25,650 nt of DNA from a virus. A model generated the notes under the pieces. That model had not been told where the DNA came from, did not search any database, and saw only the letters and a program-made list of their open reading frames with translations. The DNA lies in IMG/VR virus record IMGVR_UViG_3300031787_000746, positions 1-25,650 of that record. One strand, given 5' to 3'. Below, piece after piece: positions 24,001 to 25,650 of the stretch. A program made the position numbers and the translations under genes. Every line of letters starts with the position of its first letter. Within the stretch, counting starts at the first letter, position 1.

Positions 24001-25650
24001 CACATGAGCGGTGTCTGTTGATACACCACCAACTGAAACATTAAAGAAATCACTAGTTGCTATATTTGCTCTTATAATTTCGTAGTTTGCAGTGCTTGTT
24101 TGCAAAGGTATAGTTAATCTACCAAAGAAATTACCAGTATTCGCATAGAAGTTTTGTGCAGTAAAGCTATTAGCTGATATATCTTGTGTGCCTAAATTTA
24201 AGTTACCAATAATATTATTAGCTGTGATATTGCCAACTAATGATACATCCCCATTATATGTCAATGGTCCTGTACCAGAACGCCCTAATAATTTACTTGT
24301 GTCACTACCAAATGATATGTATCCAGTAGTATCGTTTTGTTGACCACGAATACTTAATGTGTTAATTATATTAACATCACCTAACCAAGCTCCGTCACCA
24401 ACTTTAACGCCTCTACCATCACCTTTAGCATTTGAAATTAATACACCATTTGCTGTAACGTTTGATGTAACAGAAACATTGCCACCAATATAGTTGGTTA
24501 CATTTGCAGTTGTTATACCAATGATTGAGCCTGGTCCTACTAGGTTAGCACCAACAATATTACCACTTTCTATGTAAGTTGATGGACTTGGACCTATACC
24601 AATGTTTAATCTTGTACGGACAAAGCTATTAAGATTTTCTATACGATTAGCATATAAATGTAGATTACTGTTGGTTAAATTAGCAGCATTTGACGTAACT
24701 GTATTAAAGTATCCAGTAGGAGCATATACAAATGAATTAAAGTTTGCATTAGGGCCAATTAATGAACCTGTTAAACTGAAATTATTTGCATTTAGGTTTG
24801 GAGCTAGTATATTTGCATTAGTTGAAGTCAACAACATGACGGATGTTGAACCTGCAAATACATTAACATTTCCACCTGTACCTTGATTCAATAGAATTCC
24901 GCTTGTGGTTCCGTTAATTGTGTTTACTCCAAACAATGTTGGTATAGTTGCGCTTGGCGCTGTTACGCCAGTTGCTAAATTTAATGCTCCTGATAGTGTT
25001 AAGCTTCCGCCTACATTTAGACTGCCGCCAATACCTACACCACCTGCTACTATTAATGCGCCTGAAGTAGGTGATGTAGCAACAGTTGTTTGACGTATAT
25101 TAACACCCTGATTATTGACTACAGGAAGTTGAGCAGTTATTATATAATTTGTACCATTGCTATAAATGTTGTATTCATTAGATAAATTTTCTCTAATTAA
25201 TACTGATTGGCTTCCGCTATACCCTGCGCCTTCTATTGTTCCACTTGGTGTTTGTAGTGTATAAACGCTATCTGCTACTGTTAATATTAGTTTTACTTCG
25301 TACCCTCTATTACTTGTTGGATTAGGTAGATTAATTGCATAATTATTTCCTGCAGGTTGAATAATACCTACAATATTAGTAACAGTGAACGGACCAGAAC
25401 TAGGCGTTACAACGTTTGATACTAATGCGCCAGTTATTGTGCCTGTCAATGAAATGTTATTAGCTGTTAAATTACCAGTATATGTTGGTAAGTAAGCAGC
25501 TACGTTTGCATTACCGTAAACACTTGTATTAACTCCTGTTAAGAATGCACCGTTACCAAAAATGTAGTTACCAGTAATGTTACCGGATGCTGACATTACA
25601 GTACCAAGAACTGACTTATCTGATACAATATTACCAACAGCACTTATATC
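18100..25650 (-). CDS. Giant repetitive tail-fibre-like protein (5' end missing)
   Basis: At least 2,516 codons lie in the window. The frame is open through the right edge (DISAVGNIVSDKSVLGTV precedes MSASGNITG), so the ATG at 25594-25596 is internal. The protein is built from short LSVTGNITGxN-type beta repeats, which suggest a trimeric fibrous beta structure. Two larger modules recur: four W-modules (AWLGDP...GYIIFG...LGRAGTGPLTY) and nine L-modules (DYFRIQVGGT...GFVSIDTADNGNEPIYVRQY...LTLLDANGNTTLPGNL). The C-terminal domain (SDAGWLIYFNSNAGSLQLNI to WFIDGPYIT) may be the tip. No peptidase S74 chaperone is seen. It is a probable host-recognition fibre or large appendage. Confidence 0.85.
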   Translation of the reverse strand, partial: DISAVGNIVSDKSVLGTVMSASGNITGNYIFGNGAFLTGVNTSVYGNANVAAYLPTYTGNLTANNISLTGTITGALVSNVVTPSSGPFTVTNIVGIIQPAGNNYAINLPNPTSNRGYEVKLILTVADSVYTLQTPSGTIEGAGYSGSQSVLIRENLSNEYNIYSNGTNYIITAQLPVVNNQGVNIRQTTVATSPTSGALIVAGGVGIGGSLNVGGSLTLSGALNLATGVTAPSATIPTLFGVNTINGTTSGILLNQGTGGNVNVFAGSTSVMLLTSTNANILAPNLNANNFSLTGSLIGPNANFNSFVYAPTGYFNTVTSNAANLTNSNLHLYANRIENLNSFVRTRLNIGIGPSPSTYIESGNIVGANLVGPGSIIGITTANVTNYIGGNVSVTSNVTANGVLISNAKGDGRGVKVGDGAWLGDVNIINTLSIRGQQNDTTGYISFGSDTSKLLGRSGTGPLTYNGDVSLVGNITANNIIGNLNLGTQDISANSFTAQNFYANTGNFFGRLTIPLQTSTANYEIIRANIATSDFFNVSVGGVSTDTAHVSFNVGNEGNEFIYFNQVTGTTVTRTLTLLDNNGNTTLPGNLSVVGGVQASSIIGNISIVAPSGSTANIINATMAGSDYFRIQIGGTSEAGFVSFDTADDSAETIQFRQYSNSGGNPYGTPTRTLTLLDSQGNTTFPTGSTVNATRIVAANLSATSNVNAVWFNGQLSTTGTVNAASANITDFYSPNANIFTHLGNNISVTANINGGNLRTTGLVTATGNVIAGNLTTTGLVVGTEFNGTTVSVTGNITGASLVGNVRSNTISVLANIFGGNLSTTGNITANVITGNTLSIPSITANISACSAAITEMTGTNVSVIGTVTSSKFVSTTTTDEAYKIGANAFIGDPDVADSIIVKGGTSGANGFIIFGNADSTAKLGRIGTNALTYTGNFSVTSNINAGNLSVSGTITGNVNIGNADVNANSFTSNNFYGGNFTGKLFSPNITGSNVYEWIRASVADSDFFRINVGGTAPDQGFVSIDVGDNGNESVHVRQYTGGTINRTLTLLDSAGNTTFPGNLSTSANITANVVTANIYTNQLLAGNADILFGNIATNDQFRFRAGGTGLNDGFVEIATAGSTRAPIYIRQYTGSFASEFSNLTLLDGTGNTVLPGNLSVRGNIIRPEGGSILSVTSNLSVTESLSVTSFANAQNFRATNTISAAGSITGASIITGNATIFSTGLISTAGSISAAGNLTLGQGSAVTSNLGNLVRANYFQGDGGLLTNISIAAGTSIVNGTSNVVVDLNGNVRFGISGTANALNMNSSLANFINDVSMFDLTVRGNAAITNRLSVGGNLSAAGNIRITGLGVQSMLGSLTVDNTIRGALLTSTGNIEGVRLSVSSNVTAGSISTFGGISGVISAAGNVNTDYWFNGNLIATTANIQTLLGTVTSATGNINANNFNGNLTATSASITSMTGSLASVTGNLTGNIVVSSNTAGTGENFRVATRAWIGEVGINDTVMIKGQANAANGYIIFGNGNNSQSLGRAGTGPLTYNGDLSLTGNLTATNLFGTVNLSSSTLVAGNVEANNFRGIGSTNSNFYGTLYGVHTINALSGTTNVDIITANIATTDYFKLTVGGTSPDQGFISFDMGDNGNEPIYFRQLNGLTVTSNLALLDSTGNTVIPGNLSANGNVVKGSGFTLSSSNISITGSVISATGFSANSTGISTAGNITASSFFLANSSGISTTGNVTGQYFIGGLTRTLNNNANFELVRASNIAFDDFFRIIVGANTSTDAGYVSFDTADNGTEPIYFRQYTGTTGSPFTSIYNQVTLLDTDGNTRIQQSLSVGGSISVAGNINMGPSGTLNVSAFSATGNINLSQNLNATGNVNTSQSISAVGTVRAASFSAIGGTGAIITATGNITGLNLVTSGVVTATGDITGANIFTAGRVSATGNLDAGNLRTSNIITATGNITTSGTLIGNVSATLATITTASVTTLSASGNITTSALLGTASGANIIKVGTQAWLGDPAVADSLMVTGGTTAANGYIIFGSSDNSAKLGRAGTGPLTYSGNISATGNITANNFIGNLATGSDITANNITGNNFYGNIKGVLTTNTLTGTQTANLINSNIADSDFFRVVVGGTGIDQGYVSFETGDNGNEPIYFKQFSGGSPSRTLTLLDASGNTLLAGNLSTSANITANILYASSVNTSVTGTTTANIINTTMAGDDYFRLQIGGASASEGFVSIDVANEGNEAVYVRQYITDQGNPFGQVNRQITLLDSGGNTTFPGTLSANGNVRVGASLSVTANVTAVNLTGNLIGPTLTGTNNANLILANIATDDYFRIQVGGTAANAGFVSIDTADNGNEPIYVRQYTTGGSGPFTTVSRELTLLDANGNTTLPGNIIIGGANSTIYNSSAQYPIGYRGNPVRSTNTNYTLNLSDAGWLIYFNSNAGSLQLNIPTDATAAFPIGTEINVINDLGAGYNISVIPAVGVTLKLTGTGTTGTRTISNWGLARIIKVGTDSWFIDGPYIT
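18490..24105 (-). repeat. Nine L-modules (LTLLDxxGNT) inside the fibre gene
   Basis: Approximate positions in coding order are 23880-24105, 23590-23815, 22465-22690, 22170-22400, 20640-20870, 20150-20410, 19120-19345, 18830-19060 and 18490-18725. Each encodes about 75 residues: NIATDDYFRIQVGGT, then GFVSIDTADNGNE, PIYVRQY, and LTLLDANGNTTLPGNLS. The copies are diverged at both protein and DNA level, so they are old duplications, not recent ones. Confidence 0.85.
19489..24420 (-). repeat. Four W-modules (AWLGDP...LGRAGTGPLTY) inside the fibre gene
   Basis: Approximate positions in coding order are 24250-24420, 22840-23010, 21030-21200 and 19489-19650. Each encodes about 55 residues: KVGTQAWLGDPAVADSLMV, then ANGYIIFGSSDNSAKLGRAG and TGPLTYSGN. 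Each W-module is followed by two L-modules (three after the last), giving a higher-order repeat with a spacing of roughly 1.4-1.8 kb. Confidence 0.85.

Noticed and set aside
18490-24420. Repeats considered as CRISPR or other DNA-level arrays
   Set aside because: The repeats are protein-level modules in one open frame with diverged DNA and no constant spacer/repeat lengths.
25594-25596. ATG as start of the fibre gene
   Set aside because: The frame stays open for all 18 codons to the window edge with the same repeat character (SAVGNIVSDKSVLGTV), so the true start is outside the window.

Overview
The window is AT-rich and looks like part of the genome of a T4-type (Straboviridae-like) marine myovirus, of the cyanophage/pelagiphage kind. 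The family calls rest on recognising T4-type morphogenesis proteins: gp16 (small terminase), gp4 (head-completion nuclease), gp19 (tail tube), gp18 (sheath), gp13, gp14 and gp15 (neck and tail terminator), plus dNMP kinase. They also rest on late-promoter-like NATAAATA boxes in front of the structural genes. No tRNA, CRISPR array, transposon or photosynthesis gene was seen. The host cannot be fixed from this window.

Layout. (1) Positions 1-6711, minus strand: a late structural block read sheath gp18, tube gp19, a second tube-fold-like protein, a 118-aa conserved protein, gp4, then gp16, which runs off the left edge. (2) Positions 6746-7177: a divergent promoter region and a small plus-strand zinc-knuckle/HNH-like gene, ending stop-to-stop against dNMP kinase. 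(3) Positions 7174-8634, minus: dNMP kinase and neck protein gp13. (4) Positions 8677-12448, minus: a compact early-type operon of eleven small to medium genes, mostly joined by 1-11-nt overlaps or gaps, behind a good sigma70 extended -10 promoter. It encodes an unknown 398-aa protein, a tandem family of 'MNERI...FGVE' small proteins, a stand-alone GGQ release-factor domain, a zinc-knuckle protein and a MazG-type pyrophosphohydrolase. (5) Positions 12543-16158, plus: gp14 and gp15 behind two tandem CTAAATA boxes, then a Nudix hydrolase. (6) Position 16138 to the right edge, minus: a pirin-like cupin, a hairpin terminator, a 370-aa virion protein and a giant repetitive fibre gene (more than 2,510 codons) that runs off the right edge.

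How the parts fit. The late genes build the neck, tail and fibre and package DNA. The early-type operon and the dNMP kinase, MazG and Nudix genes act on nucleotide pools and probably on host translation or metabolism. The strongest unusual signals are: the conserved FGVE C-termini whose codons also form the Shine-Dalgarno sequence of the next gene; a fibre built as a higher-order repeat of two module types; a sheath almost twice the T4 length; a gp14 with a tandem CBM5/12-like insertion; a GGQ protein with no codon-reading domain; and a pirin with all four metal ligands in a phage genome.
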